From Burkholderiaceae bacterium DAT-1 (GTDB lineage Bacteria; Pseudomonadota; Gammaproteobacteria; Burkholderiales; Chitinimonadaceae): 64,000 nt of DNA. A program made the position numbers and the translations under genes. Positions within the stretch are counted from its first letter, which is position 1. The number at the start of each line of letters is the position of its first letter. Of the stretch, positions 26,765 to 35,734 are shown one piece after another. Where the stretch lies: the NCBI GenBank assembly GCA_019084025.1, contig JAHRBI010000005.1:419423-483422 (forward strand), given 5' to 3'. Under the pieces are notes generated by a model. It did not search any database. It worked only from the letters and a program-made list of their open reading frames with translations, and was not told the DNA's origin.

Positions 26765-27181
26765 ATGAAGGCAAACGTAAAATGGATTGAGAACATCAGC
26801 TTCCTGGCAGTCAGTGGCTCGGGTCACGCCGTGCTGATGGATGGGGCGCCAGAATATGGTGGTAACAATCACGGTCCTCGCCCGATGGAAATGCTCCTCA
26901 TGGGGACTGCGGGTTGTACATCCGTTGACGTGGTCAACATTCTGAAGAAGTCGCGGGTAGAAGTTCAGTCTTGCGAGGTGGAAATTACTGCAGAACGTGC
27001 GGAAACCGAACCCAAGGTATTCACCAAGATCAATCTGCACTTCAAGGTTAAAGGCAAAAACCTGAAATCCGAGCAAGTTGAACGTGCTGTTACGCTGTCA
27101 GCTGAAAAGTACTGCTCTGCTTCGATTATGCTCGGCAAAACCGCCGAGATTACGCATAGCATCGAGATCGAAGCACTTTAA
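26765..27181 (+). CDS. OsmC-family peroxiredoxin-like protein
   Basis: 138-aa OsmC/YhfA-type protein; family members reduce organic hydroperoxides with two cysteines. Both are visible: GTAGCTSVDVV (Cys near residue 51) and EKYCSASIML (Cys near 118). MEMLLMGTAGC is the typical helix before the first. The N-terminal WIEN...FLAVSGSGHAVLMDG is the YhfA-like start, without an Ohr arginine in the expected place. A GGAAAGAAG site lies upstream of the ATG. It is a single-gene unit with its own terminator. Confidence 0.9.
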   Translation: MKANVKWIENISFLAVSGSGHAVLMDGAPEYGGNNHGPRPMEMLLMGTAGCTSVDVVNILKKSRVEVQSCEVEITAERAETEPKVFTKINLHFKVKGKNLKSEQVERAVTLSAEKYCSASIMLGKTAEITHSIEIEAL

Positions 27182-27198
27182 TCCGCGCACGCTCAATC

Positions 27199-27230
27199 AA
27201 AAACGGCACCGCAATGGGTGCCGTTTTTTT
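27199..27230. terminator. Terminator between OsmC-family gene and coq7
   Basis: AAAAACGGCACC (27199-27210) pairs with GGTGCCGTTTTT (27217-27228) around GCAATG. T-run on the plus strand and A-run on the left make it effective for both convergent genes. Confidence 0.88.
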
Positions 27231-27243
27231 ATTCCACGTCCGA

Positions 27244-27861
27244 TCAAACGCGATACGCAAGTGTCGTCATCACCTTGGACATCAGCTTCATGGCGCCTTT
27301 TACTGGCGCGGGCAATGGTGCCGCACCGAAGTCCTTGGCCATGTGGGCATGGTGCATTTCATCTGTATACATTTGATCAACAATTGCACGACTACGTTGA
27401 TCTTGCTCGGGCAGGCTTTCCAGATGACTCTGAAGATGTGCGCCAACCTGATACTCGGTTTCTTCCAGAAAGCCCAGATTCCACTTGTCGCCGATCACGC
27501 CCGCAGTCACACCCATTGCCAACGATCCGGCATACCACAAGGGATTCAGCACGCTCTTGTGACTCCCAAGCTCTTCGAGACGACGTTCAGTCCAGGCCAG
27601 GTGTTCAGTTTCTTCGACGGCTGCCTGCTTCAATGCTTCTCGTGCTTGCGGATTGCGGGCGGTCAGGCTTTGACCTTGATAGAGCGCCTGAGCACATACT
27701 TCGCCACAATGATTTACGCGCATCAAACCTGCAGCGTGCTTTTTTTCGGCTTCGCTCAGCTGACGCTCGGATACTGCTTCATCCGGATGCGGACGGATAC
27801 TGACCGCCGGCGCCAAAATCGTGCGCAGCGCTTTGTCGAATTCAATAATGAGCTTGTCCAT
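27244..27861 (-). CDS. coq7: Demethoxyubiquinone hydroxylase (Coq7)
   Basis: 205-aa di-iron monooxygenase of ubiquinone synthesis, hydroxylating the C6 position of the demethoxy intermediate. Iron ligands are in NHCGEVCAQALYQGQ (Glu), EETEHLAWTE (ExxH), the later GVIGDKWNLGFLEETE (Glu) and YTDEMHHAHMA (ExxH). The protein has the ferritin-like fold and peripheral membrane character. Length matches the bacterial family. It replaces UbiF in many betaproteobacteria. GGGACA lies upstream of the ATG. Transcribed alone and convergent with the OsmC gene. Confidence 0.95.
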   Translation of the reverse strand: MDKLIIEFDKALRTILAPAVSIRPHPDEAVSERQLSEAEKKHAAGLMRVNHCGEVCAQALYQGQSLTARNPQAREALKQAAVEETEHLAWTERRLEELGSHKSVLNPLWYAGSLAMGVTAGVIGDKWNLGFLEETEYQVGAHLQSHLESLPEQDQRSRAIVDQMYTDEMHHAHMAKDFGAAPLPAPVKGAMKLMSKVMTTLAYRV

Positions 27862-28014
27862 TTAATGTCCCGTCATTCGTCAGCCAGTACAACAGAAGTC
27901 AGGCATTTTACCTGCTGTGCTATGATCGGAACACCCGCAAATCTGCTTCATATCAAGTGGCTGCATCTTATTTTAAATGCAATGCTGCATTTTTCAGTGA
28001 TCAGGAGTCTGTCG

Positions 28015-28638
28015 ATGAAGGGTATCCTTCGTTTCTGCGTAGGCGCATGGGCCGCCATATTGATGGTAAACACAGGCATCGCAGCCGACACATCCCCCAC
28101 TGCTCATTCCGGTGTTCGACTGGAAACGACACTGGGTGCGATCGACCTTGAACTTTATCCAGATCGCGCCCCTATCAGCGTCGCCAACTTTCTCAAATAT
28201 GTCGATACCGGTTTTTACGACAACACGGTGTTTCATCGTTCTGTAGCCGGTTTTGTGGTTCAGGGAGGTGGCTACGGACTGGAGCTGCGTGAAAAACCCC
28301 TATTTCCGCCCATTTTGAATGAGTCTAACAATGGACTTAAAAATGAACGCGGCACGCTGGCCATGGCCCGGCAAACTGCCCCGAACAGCGCAACCTCACA
28401 ATTTTATGTAAATTTGGTTGATAATGACGCTTTGAATTACCGCTCGGATGACGACAGCGGCCGTGGTTACGCCGTATTTGGTCGCGTAACCGCAGGGATG
28501 GATGTAGTTGACCGCATCGCCGCCGTTCGCGTCATCAGCGTAGGCGTGTTTACGCACTTGCCGGCTCAGCCCGTGATGCTCACACGCGCCCGACGAATGA
28601 CTGAAGCCGATCATCCGGCCCCATCTTTAAAGGAATAA
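28015..28638 (+). CDS. Periplasmic peptidyl-prolyl cis-trans isomerase (cyclophilin)
   Basis: 207-aa PpiA-type cyclophilin. The signal peptide MKGILRFCVGAWAAILMVNTGIAA is followed by the cyclophilin core: LETTLGAIDLELYPDRAPISVANFLKYVD, TVFHRSVAGFVVQGGGY (catalytic-site region) and SATSQFYVNLVDND. An active-site Arg is present in FHR. AGGAG lies eight bases before the ATG at 28015; the open frame upstream is ignored because it runs antisense through coq7. It ends two bases before the cytoplasmic paralogue, so the pair is one operon serving two compartments. Confidence 0.92.
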   Translation: MKGILRFCVGAWAAILMVNTGIAADTSPTAHSGVRLETTLGAIDLELYPDRAPISVANFLKYVDTGFYDNTVFHRSVAGFVVQGGGYGLELREKPLFPPILNESNNGLKNERGTLAMARQTAPNSATSQFYVNLVDNDALNYRSDDDSGRGYAVFGRVTAGMDVVDRIAAVRVISVGVFTHLPAQPVMLTRARRMTEADHPAPSLKE

Positions 28639-28640
28639 GC

Positions 28641-29147
28641 ATGGCAACACGTGTCAATCTGCACACCAACTTTGGCGTGATCGCACTGGAACTGGACGAA
28701 GTCAAGGCACCGAAAACCGTTGCTAACTTTGTCGAATACGTCAACGCAGGTCATTATGCTGGCACGATCTTCCACCGCGTGATCAGTGATTTCATGATCC
28801 AGGGCGGCGGATTCACCGTTGAAGGCGAGCAAAAGGAAACGCGCGAGCCAATCGAGAATGAGGCCGCCAACGGTCTGAGCAATGATGCTTACACCATTGC
28901 CATGGCACGCACCCCGAATCCGCATTCGGCTTCTTGCCAGTTCTTTATCAATACAGTCAAAAATGACTTCCTGAATTACACCGCGCCGAATGCTCAGGGC
29001 TTTGGCTACTGTGTATTTGGCAAGGTCGTGGAAGGCCAGGATGTGGTCGACGCCATTCGCAAGGTACCTACCGCACGTCGCGGCGGTCATGGCGATTGGC
29101 CAACTGAACACGTCATCATTGAACGTGCCGAAGTTGCCGCAGCCTAG
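28641..29147 (+). CDS. ppiB: Cytoplasmic peptidyl-prolyl cis-trans isomerase B
   Basis: 168-aa cyclophilin without signal peptide. Core blocks are LHTNFGVIALELDEVKAPKTVANFVEYV, TIFHRVISDFMIQGGGF and HSASCQFFINTVKNDFLNY. It catalyses proline isomerisation during folding. A strong AAGGA site overlaps the end of the preceding gene, giving tight coupling. Its sequence is close enough to the neighbour to suggest an old tandem duplication with one copy gaining export (inference). A hairpin terminator follows. Confidence 0.96.
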   Translation: MATRVNLHTNFGVIALELDEVKAPKTVANFVEYVNAGHYAGTIFHRVISDFMIQGGGFTVEGEQKETREPIENEAANGLSNDAYTIAMARTPNPHSASCQFFINTVKNDFLNYTAPNAQGFGYCVFGKVVEGQDVVDAIRKVPTARRGGHGDWPTEHVIIERAEVAAA

Positions 29148-29170
29148 GTTGCTCGAGCTTCAAGACAAAG

Positions 29171-29196
29171 ACGGCGTGCGCATGCGCGCCGTTTTT
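29171..29196 (+). terminator. Terminator after ppiB
   Basis: ACGGCG (29171-29176) pairs with CGCCGT (29187-29192), with further GC pairing inside, followed by TTTTT on the plus strand. Confidence 0.75.
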
Positions 29197-29237
29197 CGTT
29201 TCGCTGCAGATTCCGTCCCCACTGTGTATCCGATTAC

Positions 29238-30026
29238 ATGCCTATGAACAAGCCCACTCTGCTGATATCCGATCTCCACCTACGCGAAGATGATCCGGAC
29301 ACACTCAAGCTGTTTTTGTCGTTTCTGCGTGAAGAAGCGACTCAGGCAGAGGCACTCTATCTCCTGGGAGATATCTTTGAATACTGGGCAGGGGACGATG
29401 ATGAGTCAGCGCTTAATATAACTGTTTGCGCGGCGCTAGCCACGCTAGCGAAATCCGGTACGCAGCTATTTCTGCTGCACGGCAATCGAGATTTTCTGCT
29501 GGGCGAAGCATTTGCCGCCCGCGCTCAGGTGACGATTCTGCCCGACCCTTCGATAGTCAATCTTGCCGGCCATACCTGCCTGCTATCCCATGGCGACATG
29601 CTGTGTACGGACGATGCCGCCTACCAACAATTCCGATCAACGGTCAGGCAACCACACTGGCAAACCGCCTTTCTGAATAGACCGCTCGCAGATCGTCTTG
29701 CAGAAGTTGCCCGAATTCGCGCCGCCAGCAAAGCGGCAAATGCGACCAAGGCAAGCGACATCATGGATGTGAATGCAGATGCCGTTGCGAAACTGTTCGC
29801 TGATCAGCCTTGCACCATTCTGATACATGGCCATACGCATCGACCGGCACGCCATATGCTTGAGGTTACGGGTGTACAGCGTGAACGCTGGGTTTTACCA
29901 GACTGGGATGATGGTGCCGGGGGCTACGGCCGAATTGATACACATGCGATCAGCATGCACCCCCTTGGTGAGCGGAATATAAAAAGTTCACCTGAATGGT
30001 GCATAAACGCGACGATTCAAGGTTAG
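29238..30026 (+). CDS. lpxH: UDP-2,3-diacylglucosamine diphosphatase
   Basis: 262-aa calcineurin-like metallophosphoesterase of lipid A synthesis, hydrolysing UDP-2,3-diacyl-GlcN to lipid X at the inner membrane. Metal-binding motifs: ISDLHL (residues 10-15), LGDIFEYW, LHGNRDFLLG, LSHGDMLCTDD and IHGHTHRPARH. Arrangement and length fit LpxH. ATG at 29238 or 29244 are both possible; neither has a clear Shine-Dalgarno. The C-terminal extension past the core is slightly longer than in E. coli. It is separated from ppiB by a terminator. Confidence 0.94.
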   Translation: MPMNKPTLLISDLHLREDDPDTLKLFLSFLREEATQAEALYLLGDIFEYWAGDDDESALNITVCAALATLAKSGTQLFLLHGNRDFLLGEAFAARAQVTILPDPSIVNLAGHTCLLSHGDMLCTDDAAYQQFRSTVRQPHWQTAFLNRPLADRLAEVARIRAASKAANATKASDIMDVNADAVAKLFADQPCTILIHGHTHRPARHMLEVTGVQRERWVLPDWDDGAGGYGRIDTHAISMHPLGERNIKSSPEWCINATIQG

Positions 30027-30211
30027 TTTCAGGATTCGCGACAAACGGTCAAATCCTTGCGCTATCTTGCACTGCAGCATGATTGCATCGTTTGCAATCC
30101 GGATAAGGCGTTCCATAGTGAAGTCAAGCAGTTGACTTCGTTGCCCTTTTCAATAGACTTGCGCCTCTTTCGTACCACTTCCTTCCGTCTGCTTACGCAT
30201 CAGGAATCAAC
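30027..30211. other. Intergenic region upstream of phasin-like gene
   Basis: 185 bases with no clear ORF, RNA or terminator. Presumably holds the promoter of the phasin-like gene; an AGGAA lies ten bases before its ATG. Confidence 0.35.
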
Positions 30212-30703
30212 ATGCAACATCCAATTTTTTCTTCATGCACCATGCAGCTCCCATTCGACTGGATGAGCAGCGGAACCGATCTGGCAATGCGAAACACCGA
30301 ACGCCTGTTTGGTGTCCATATTGAAGGCATGCGCGAATGGATGTCGACCCTGGAGTCGGAGAATGCACCGCCTGCACGTCAGATAGAGAAGCATCTCGAT
30401 CAGGCATTGCATTTGGGCTGTGAGTACTGGGTAACGCAGGTATCTGCAGTCACAGATAGCATGCATCTGTTTGAACGGGCGCTAGCAGAAACGCAGCGCG
30501 AATGGCTGCACAGCTTTGACCAGCATGAAGTGGCAGCTCCGGCACTTCATCCAGTGCGATCGGCAATCTGCTTCAGCGGATGTGCTTATGATTCCATGTC
30601 CAAGGCCACACGCCAAGTTGCTAACTTTGCCAGTAGCCGCTTTTCTGCTGCTGCGATATCGGCCTTCCAGCAAGCATGCGACCGCCTCGCCGAGACGGTC
30701 TGA
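30212..30703 (+). CDS. Phasin-like hypothetical protein
   Basis: 163-aa, almost wholly helical protein with many aromatic and amphipathic residues (FDWMSSGTDLAMRNTERLFGVHIEGMREWMSTLE...). Overall composition and length resemble phasin-family proteins that coat polyhydroxyalkanoate granules. There is no decisive motif, and no PHA synthase gene is nearby, so the call is tentative. It contains no transmembrane segment or signal peptide. It converges with the sulfurtransferase gene with 23 bases between. Confidence 0.5.
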   Translation: MQHPIFSSCTMQLPFDWMSSGTDLAMRNTERLFGVHIEGMREWMSTLESENAPPARQIEKHLDQALHLGCEYWVTQVSAVTDSMHLFERALAETQREWLHSFDQHEVAAPALHPVRSAICFSGCAYDSMSKATRQVANFASSRFSAAAISAFQQACDRLAETV

Positions 30704-30726
30704 TTTGCATCTTGCCTAGAACTTAC

Positions 30727-31593
30727 CTAGGCCGATGTCACCACAGGGCGAGCGGGATCTGCACACCACTCGCTCCATGAGCCGGGATACAGCCGCGCAC
30801 CACTGAGTCCGGCCACTTCCAGAGCCAGTAGATTATGGCAGGCCGTTACGCCCGAGCCACACTGCTGAATGCTGTTGGTGACGTCATAATCGGACAGAAC
30901 CCCCAACCACTCTTCCCGCAAAACTTCAGGGGATTTGAAACGCCCATCCGTGCCGAGATTGTCCTGAAAAAACCGATTACGGGCATGCGGGATGTGACCA
31001 CCCACCGGATCAAGCGTCTCGCCCATGCCTGCGAAACGGCTTGGCGCACGCGCATCGACCACAAGCGCATCACGCGAATCAAGATTGGCAAGTACATCTG
31101 CTGCACTGACCGTCCAGCTCTCGCGTATCCGTGGCATCAGGTGCTCGGGTGAAGTCGTAGGAATGTGATCGGTGCTCGCTCCACCTGCGGCAAGCCAAGC
31201 CTGCCATCCACCGTCCAGAACCTGCACAGCATCGTGCCCCAGCCAGCGCAACAGCCACCATAGCCGTGCTGCGTACATTCCGCCAGATGCATCATATGCA
31301 ATCACGCGGGAGGCGCTCCCTATGCCAGCCTTACCAAGGCGCTCAGCAAGCGCATCGGCTGAGGGCAAGGGATGACGACCATTCATGCCGGTCTTGGTGC
31401 CAGACAGATCGCTGTCGAGATGGAGATGAATCGCACCGGGTATATGAGCCTGACGGTATGCCTCCGCACCGGCATCGGGTTGCGCCAGATCATGGCGGCA
31501 GTCCACAATGCAGAGACGATCGCCCGAGTGCAGGCACGCTTGCAGCGCTTCAGCGGTAATCAGCGGGGAGAAAACAGGTGCAGAGGAGGTCAT
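30727..31593 (-). CDS. sseA: Thiosulfate/3-mercaptopyruvate sulfurtransferase
   Basis: 288-aa two-rhodanese-domain enzyme. The N-terminal inactive domain (about 10-140) has DCRHDLAQPDAG...HIPGAIHLHLDSDLSG and DGGWQAWLAAGG. The C-terminal active domain has the loop CGSGVTAC with catalytic Cys245. CGSGVTA is the form typical of 3-mercaptopyruvate sulfurtransferase rather than thiosulfate rhodanese (CRxGxR). It transfers sulfur to thiol acceptors or cyanide in the cytoplasm. A single gene with a 70-base gap to its upstream neighbour. Confidence 0.92.
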   Translation of the reverse strand: MTSSAPVFSPLITAEALQACLHSGDRLCIVDCRHDLAQPDAGAEAYRQAHIPGAIHLHLDSDLSGTKTGMNGRHPLPSADALAERLGKAGIGSASRVIAYDASGGMYAARLWWLLRWLGHDAVQVLDGGWQAWLAAGGASTDHIPTTSPEHLMPRIRESWTVSAADVLANLDSRDALVVDARAPSRFAGMGETLDPVGGHIPHARNRFFQDNLGTDGRFKSPEVLREEWLGVLSDYDVTNSIQQCGSGVTACHNLLALEVAGLSGARLYPGSWSEWCADPARPVVTSA

Positions 31594-31663
31594 GCGCAGG
31601 CCTATGGAGACTCAATGAGACGAGCCATCTTAATAGACCTGCGGTACGCCTGACAATCGATGC

Positions 31664-32254
31664 TTACTCGCTGGCCTGACCATTGCCAGCCACACCAGCA
31701 GGTGTAGTCAGATCAATCTCTTCTTGGGCGTTATGCTTGCGCTGCGGACGCTTTTCCGGTGCTTTAAGCTCGGCACGTGAGCGCGCCACACCCGGCTTGA
31801 AAAGCGGCTGCAATGGATCTTCGCCAACGCCGGCGCGGCTTGGCTGTACATCAGGCGCAGGCACACTCCCTTGCTCTGACTTCGGCTGCTCGAAGGTATT
31901 GGTGCTTACATCCGGCGTACTCTGCAGCGGGATGGGCTCTGCCAGACCTTCCTGGGCAATCTCGCGATTTTTATGCTGCATCCAGAAAAACATGGCAGCC
32001 AGCATGGCGACGCCGATCAGCATGCCCAAGAGGAAAATACGCAAGTATGATCGCGGCTCTTCGGGTTCCTCAAATAACCAGGAGGTATCATCATCGCCCC
32101 GTGTGAGCGGGTCGGACACCTCAATCTTTTGATCGCGAAAAGACGCCATTACCTCGTCGATTTTGTCGGGCAAGGCAACGCGCATCTTTTCCCATTCGGC
32201 CCGGGTCATCGTATTGGGCGCACGAAAGCGATCTGCTGGATCCACCAAGGTCAA
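31664..32254 (-). CDS. Hypothetical single-pass membrane protein
   Basis: 196-aa protein I do not recognise. A cytoplasmic acidic N-terminus of about 68 residues precedes one transmembrane segment (about 71-91, LRIFLLGMLIGVAMLAAMFFW). A long periplasmic low-complexity tail follows, rich in P, E, Q, S and K. The layout resembles envelope or division linker proteins, but no known domain is visible. It lies between ispF and sseA on the same strand with gaps of about 110 and 70 bases. Confidence 0.65.
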   Translation of the reverse strand: MTLVDPADRFRAPNTMTRAEWEKMRVALPDKIDEVMASFRDQKIEVSDPLTRGDDDTSWLFEEPEEPRSYLRIFLLGMLIGVAMLAAMFFWMQHKNREIAQEGLAEPIPLQSTPDVSTNTFEQPKSEQGSVPAPDVQPSRAGVGEDPLQPLFKPGVARSRAELKAPEKRPQRKHNAQEEIDLTTPAGVAGNGQASE

Positions 32255-32366
32255 ATACCACTCTATTCGATGGCTATCTTCGGATAGCCACGTGTTACAT
32301 ACAAAAGCACCATGCTTATCGTCATGAGCGGCTTAGCTCAGTACGTTTAAACAATAGACAGGAACT

Positions 32367-32864
32367 TCACTTATCCCCAACTCGTGTCAGCAGTACAACC
32401 GCCTGAGCTTCGATGGACTCACCTGTCCCCACCGATCCCAGTTTCTCGTATGTTTTGGCCTTCACATTGACATCATTCAGATCAAGACCTGTGTCTGCCG
32501 CAATATTGCAGCGCATCGCGTCAATATGAGGCGCCATTTTAGGCGCCTGCGCCAGAATTGTACTGTCGATATTAACGGGCTCATACCCGGCCTCTCGAAC
32601 GCGCCGCACAGCCTCGCGGAGTAAAACCCGGCTATCTGCGCCTGCAAATTGTTCGGAGGTATCCGGAAAATGACGTCCGATATCGCCCAGAGCAGCAGCG
32701 CCCAGCAGTGCATCCGTGATGGCATGCAGGAGTGCATCCGCATCCGAATGGCCAAGTAGCCCCTTCGAATGGGGGATGGTTACGCCCCCCAGAATCAGCG
32801 GACGGCCTTCTACCAGGCGATGTACATCCCACCCCTGACCTACTCTCAGACACACTTTCTGCAT
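32367..32864 (-). CDS. ispF: 2-C-methyl-D-erythritol 2,4-cyclodiphosphate synthase
   Basis: 165-aa trimeric enzyme of the MEP isoprenoid pathway. Zinc ligands are in GQGWDVHRL (DxH) and [20 protein letters not shown]. The family blocks [11 protein letters not shown] and [25 protein letters not shown] complete the fold. ATG at 32864 is used; a GTG two codons earlier is possible. It follows ispD by about 100 bases, with an AT-rich gap, so it may have its own promoter. Confidence 0.97.
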   Translation of the reverse strand: MQKVCLRVGQGWDVHRLVEGRPLILGGVTIPHSKGLLGHSDADALLHAITDALLGAAALGDIGRHFPDTSEQFAGADSRVLLREAVRRVREAGYEPVNIDSTILAQAPKMAPHIDAMRCNIAADTGLDLNDVNVKAKTYEKLGSVGTGESIEAQAVVLLTRVGDK

Positions 32865-32965
32865 ATTCACTCACAGGACGTGCGGGTAAGCAAATTCGCT
32901 CACTCACACAGTCGATTTCAGTACATTAGCATATTAACACAATCAACAAACGACAATATTTTGTA

Positions 32966-33670
32966 TTAAGCATGCGCCGATGACAAATGACGTTTGTTCA
33001 GAATATCCGCCGCACGTTGCAAATCCTCGGGAAACGTCACCTTGATATTGTTTTCCGTGCCCATCACCAGCCTCGGGGCATAACCGGCTTGCTCCATGGC
33101 CGACGATTCATCTGTAATACTGGCATCCGCCAGCGAGCTTAATGCGTCCAGCAATGGCAATAGCCTGAACATTTGCGGCGTTTGTGCGCGCCAGAGATGG
33201 GCTCGCGGAACGGTCTCACCGACCCGGCCATCTGCATCGGCACGCTTGACCGTATCCGCAACAGGCACTGCAAGCAAGCCTCCGACTGCATCAGCCGATA
33301 ATAGGTCAATCAACGCATCTACCGATTGAGGCTCGATGCAAGGGCGCGCCGCATCATGCACTAACACCCACGCATCCTTCAACAGTTCCTGACGCAAAAT
33401 TTGCAGTCCGTTCCGCACGGTTTCGGCACGGCTTGCACCGCCACAGCGTAATACACGCAGCTTGGGCGATGAAGGCCACGCGAATGACTCGAACCATTCA
33501 TCTTCCGGCGACAGCACCACTACTACCTGATCAACATGCTGTGCAGCACACAATGCGCGGATGGTATGCGCCATTAATGGCTCGCCATTCAAATCTAGAT
33601 ACTGCTTAGGACAGGATGCTCCCACCCGCGATCCGGATCCCGCTGCAGGCAAGAGTGCGATTCGCTTCAT
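32966..33670 (-). CDS. ispD: 2-C-methyl-D-erythritol 4-phosphate cytidylyltransferase
   Basis: 234-aa enzyme forming CDP-ME from MEP and CTP. The N-terminal nucleotide-binding loop is LLPAAGSGSRVGASCPKQYLDL. Further conserved blocks are VHDAARPC, VPVADTVKRAD and RAHLWRAQTPQMFR. The start overlaps the dnaQ stop by four bases (ATGA), indicating translational coupling. It acts directly before IspE and IspF; ispE is not in the window. Confidence 0.97.
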   Translation of the reverse strand: MKRIALLPAAGSGSRVGASCPKQYLDLNGEPLMAHTIRALCAAQHVDQVVVVLSPEDEWFESFAWPSSPKLRVLRCGGASRAETVRNGLQILRQELLKDAWVLVHDAARPCIEPQSVDALIDLLSADAVGGLLAVPVADTVKRADADGRVGETVPRAHLWRAQTPQMFRLLPLLDALSSLADASITDESSAMEQAGYAPRLVMGTENNIKVTFPEDLQRAADILNKRHLSSAHA

Positions 33671-34404
33671 GCGGTCTGCGCCAGATTAGGTTGATCCAGG
33701 GCATGCCACAAACACTGTCCTTTGACTGACTTATCAAGTACCTCGACATAGGCCTGGTGAGCCTGAAGTTCTTCGTCCGATGGACGAATGACTTTCAATG
33801 CTGCTTCCTGCCGTACTGCGACAGCAACGGTCGCAATGGCGGTTTCCGAACTGGCGGACGCTTCTTCACCAAGCAGGCTATCCTGTCCACGCGTCATGCA
33901 GAGATAGACTTCGGCGAGCAGTTCACAGTCGATTAATGCGCCGTGCAATGTACGGGCAGATCGATCTACTTCAAACCGGTCACAGAGCGCATCAAGACTA
34001 TTCCGCTTGCCAGGAAACATATCCTTGGCTACGGCGAGCGTATCAACTATGCCAGCGACATAATCAGTAATCTTGCCTTTGCCCAGCCTTGCAAGCTCTG
34101 CATTCAGATAGCCCACGTCAAATGGTGCATTGTGAATAATCAGCTCGGCATCTTTGACAAAATCAAGAAATCGGTCAGCGATATCCGCAAATTTGGGCTT
34201 ATCGGCGAGGAAAGCCGTGGTTAAGCCGTGAACGCCCAGCGCACCCGGTTCACTATCGCGCTCGGGGTTAATGTAACAATGCAGATGACAATCGGCAGAA
34301 GATAGCTTGCGGCCAATCATTTCGACTGCTGCAATTTCCAGGATGCGATTGCCGTCCTCAACCCGCAAGCCGGTTGTTTCGGTATCCAGTATGATTTGAC
34401 GCAT
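33667..34404 (-). CDS. dnaQ: DNA polymerase III epsilon subunit (3'-5' proofreading exonuclease)
   Basis: 245-aa DEDDh exonuclease. ExoI LDTETTGL (residues 6-13), ExoII IIHNAPFDVGYLN (near 92-104) and ExoIII HGALIDCELLAEVY (near 155-168) are all intact. The C-terminal region contains a possible clamp-binding QxxL/F-type segment (QGCLWHAL-like region) but is divergent. It proofreads within the core polymerase. In many proteobacteria rnhA and dnaQ are neighbours; here an MFS gene stands between them. Confidence 0.95.
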   Translation of the reverse strand: MRQIILDTETTGLRVEDGNRILEIAAVEMIGRKLSSADCHLHCYINPERDSEPGALGVHGLTTAFLADKPKFADIADRFLDFVKDAELIIHNAPFDVGYLNAELARLGKGKITDYVAGIVDTLAVAKDMFPGKRNSLDALCDRFEVDRSARTLHGALIDCELLAEVYLCMTRGQDSLLGEEASASSETAIATVAVAVRQEAALKVIRPSDEELQAHQAYVEVLDKSVKGQCLWHALDQPNLAQTA

Positions 34405-34421
34405 GGATGTCCTACGTAGTG

Positions 34422-35654
34422 TTATGCAGCCACGGTTTCCACCGGCTGCGGCAATCGTCTGAAGTGGACGATAGCCAGTAATAGTGCGACAGATTGCAGA
34501 GCCGCGCCAATGAAGAAGGGCTCGCCCATACGCCAGTCATGTGCGGGCATTTCGGCGACATGCGACATAATGGGGCCATTCAATGCGGTTGCTGCAATCA
34601 ACATCAGGCTTTGCAGCGAACTGAGTGAGCCCATGGTCATCCCCTGCTCCTTGGGCCCGACAGCACGCGAAATGATTGCCTGCATGGCAGGACCAGCGGC
34701 ACTCGCGAGAAAGTTGGCGGCAATGATGACATACATCACCCAGCCCGCTGTTGCGAGGCCAAATCCCAGGAATGCCAGCGTAGATGAAGCCAGCCCCATC
34801 AGGGCAAGCTTCGACTCACCAAAGGCTTTCAGTAATTTCCCCTGCAGTCCGCCCTGCACCACCGCACCGACGACACCAACAATAAATAGGGAATAGCCGA
34901 TGTCCTTGGGAGTCCAGTGAAAACGGAAGCCCATCGCCAACGCCCAGCTGGTATGGAGCATAAATTGCGCCAGCAATGACAGACAAAGCACCGCAATCAG
35001 CCCACCGACCCCCTTGAGCTGCCATAAGTGGATAAATGCGCCTGCCGGATTGGCCTTTTTAAAGGAAAAGGGTGTGCGCTTATCCTGATCGAGCGATTCG
35101 GGCAGTACAAAATAGCCATACAGTGCATTGATCAGTGACATCGCTGCTGCTGCAAAAAATGGCAGACGTAAACTGTGCTCGCTTAATACGCCCCCCAGCA
35201 ACGGCCCGATCACAAATCCGATCCCGAAGGCAGCGCCCAGCATACCGAATGCCTTACCTCGTCCCTCCGCAGGCGTAATGTCCGCCACATAGGCATTTGC
35301 TACCGAAAAACTGGCTGACGTAGCCCCGCCCCAGATGCGCGATACCAGCAACATCCAGGGACTCTGCGCCAGTGCGGTGGCCAGAAAGTTCAGCCCCAGA
35401 CCCGTAATCGACAGCAACAGCACGGGACGACGTCCGAATCGGTCACTTAATGCGCCCAAAATGGGCATGCAGAAAAACTGCATCACGCCAAAGGTCAGCG
35501 CCAAGGCGGTATACCACCAGGTCTGATTGGCACCGCCCCCCGTCATTTCACCCACGAGTGCAGGCAAAACCGGAATCATGATTCCGATCCCCAGCACATC
35601 AAGCAGCACGGTAATCACAATGAAGCCAAGACTGGCTTTACGGGGTGTTGTCAC
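34422..35654 (-). CDS. TCR/Tet-family MFS efflux transporter
   Basis: 410-aa twelve-helix major facilitator. The N-terminal VLLDVLGIGIMIPVLPALVGE and the motif GALSDRFGRRPVLLLSI (motif A between helices 2 and 3) are typical of TetA(B/C)-type drug:H+ antiporters. Motif C-like GPLLGGVL is in helix 5. Whether it carries tetracycline cannot be judged. It sits between rnhA and dnaQ with an 80-base gap to the former and 17 bases to the latter, so dnaQ may be read through from it. Confidence 0.88.
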   Translation of the reverse strand: MTTPRKASLGFIVITVLLDVLGIGIMIPVLPALVGEMTGGGANQTWWYTALALTFGVMQFFCMPILGALSDRFGRRPVLLLSITGLGLNFLATALAQSPWMLLVSRIWGGATSASFSVANAYVADITPAEGRGKAFGMLGAAFGIGFVIGPLLGGVLSEHSLRLPFFAAAAMSLINALYGYFVLPESLDQDKRTPFSFKKANPAGAFIHLWQLKGVGGLIAVLCLSLLAQFMLHTSWALAMGFRFHWTPKDIGYSLFIVGVVGAVVQGGLQGKLLKAFGESKLALMGLASSTLAFLGFGLATAGWVMYVIIAANFLASAAGPAMQAIISRAVGPKEQGMTMGSLSSLQSLMLIAATALNGPIMSHVAEMPAHDWRMGEPFFIGAALQSVALLLAIVHFRRLPQPVETVAA

Positions 35655-35734
35655 ACGCCTTCTCCCTTAAGAGGTCATGCCACGTTTGAATGAAATGGAA
35701 TGTCCATGCAGATTGCTGACACGGTTCCGGCTCG

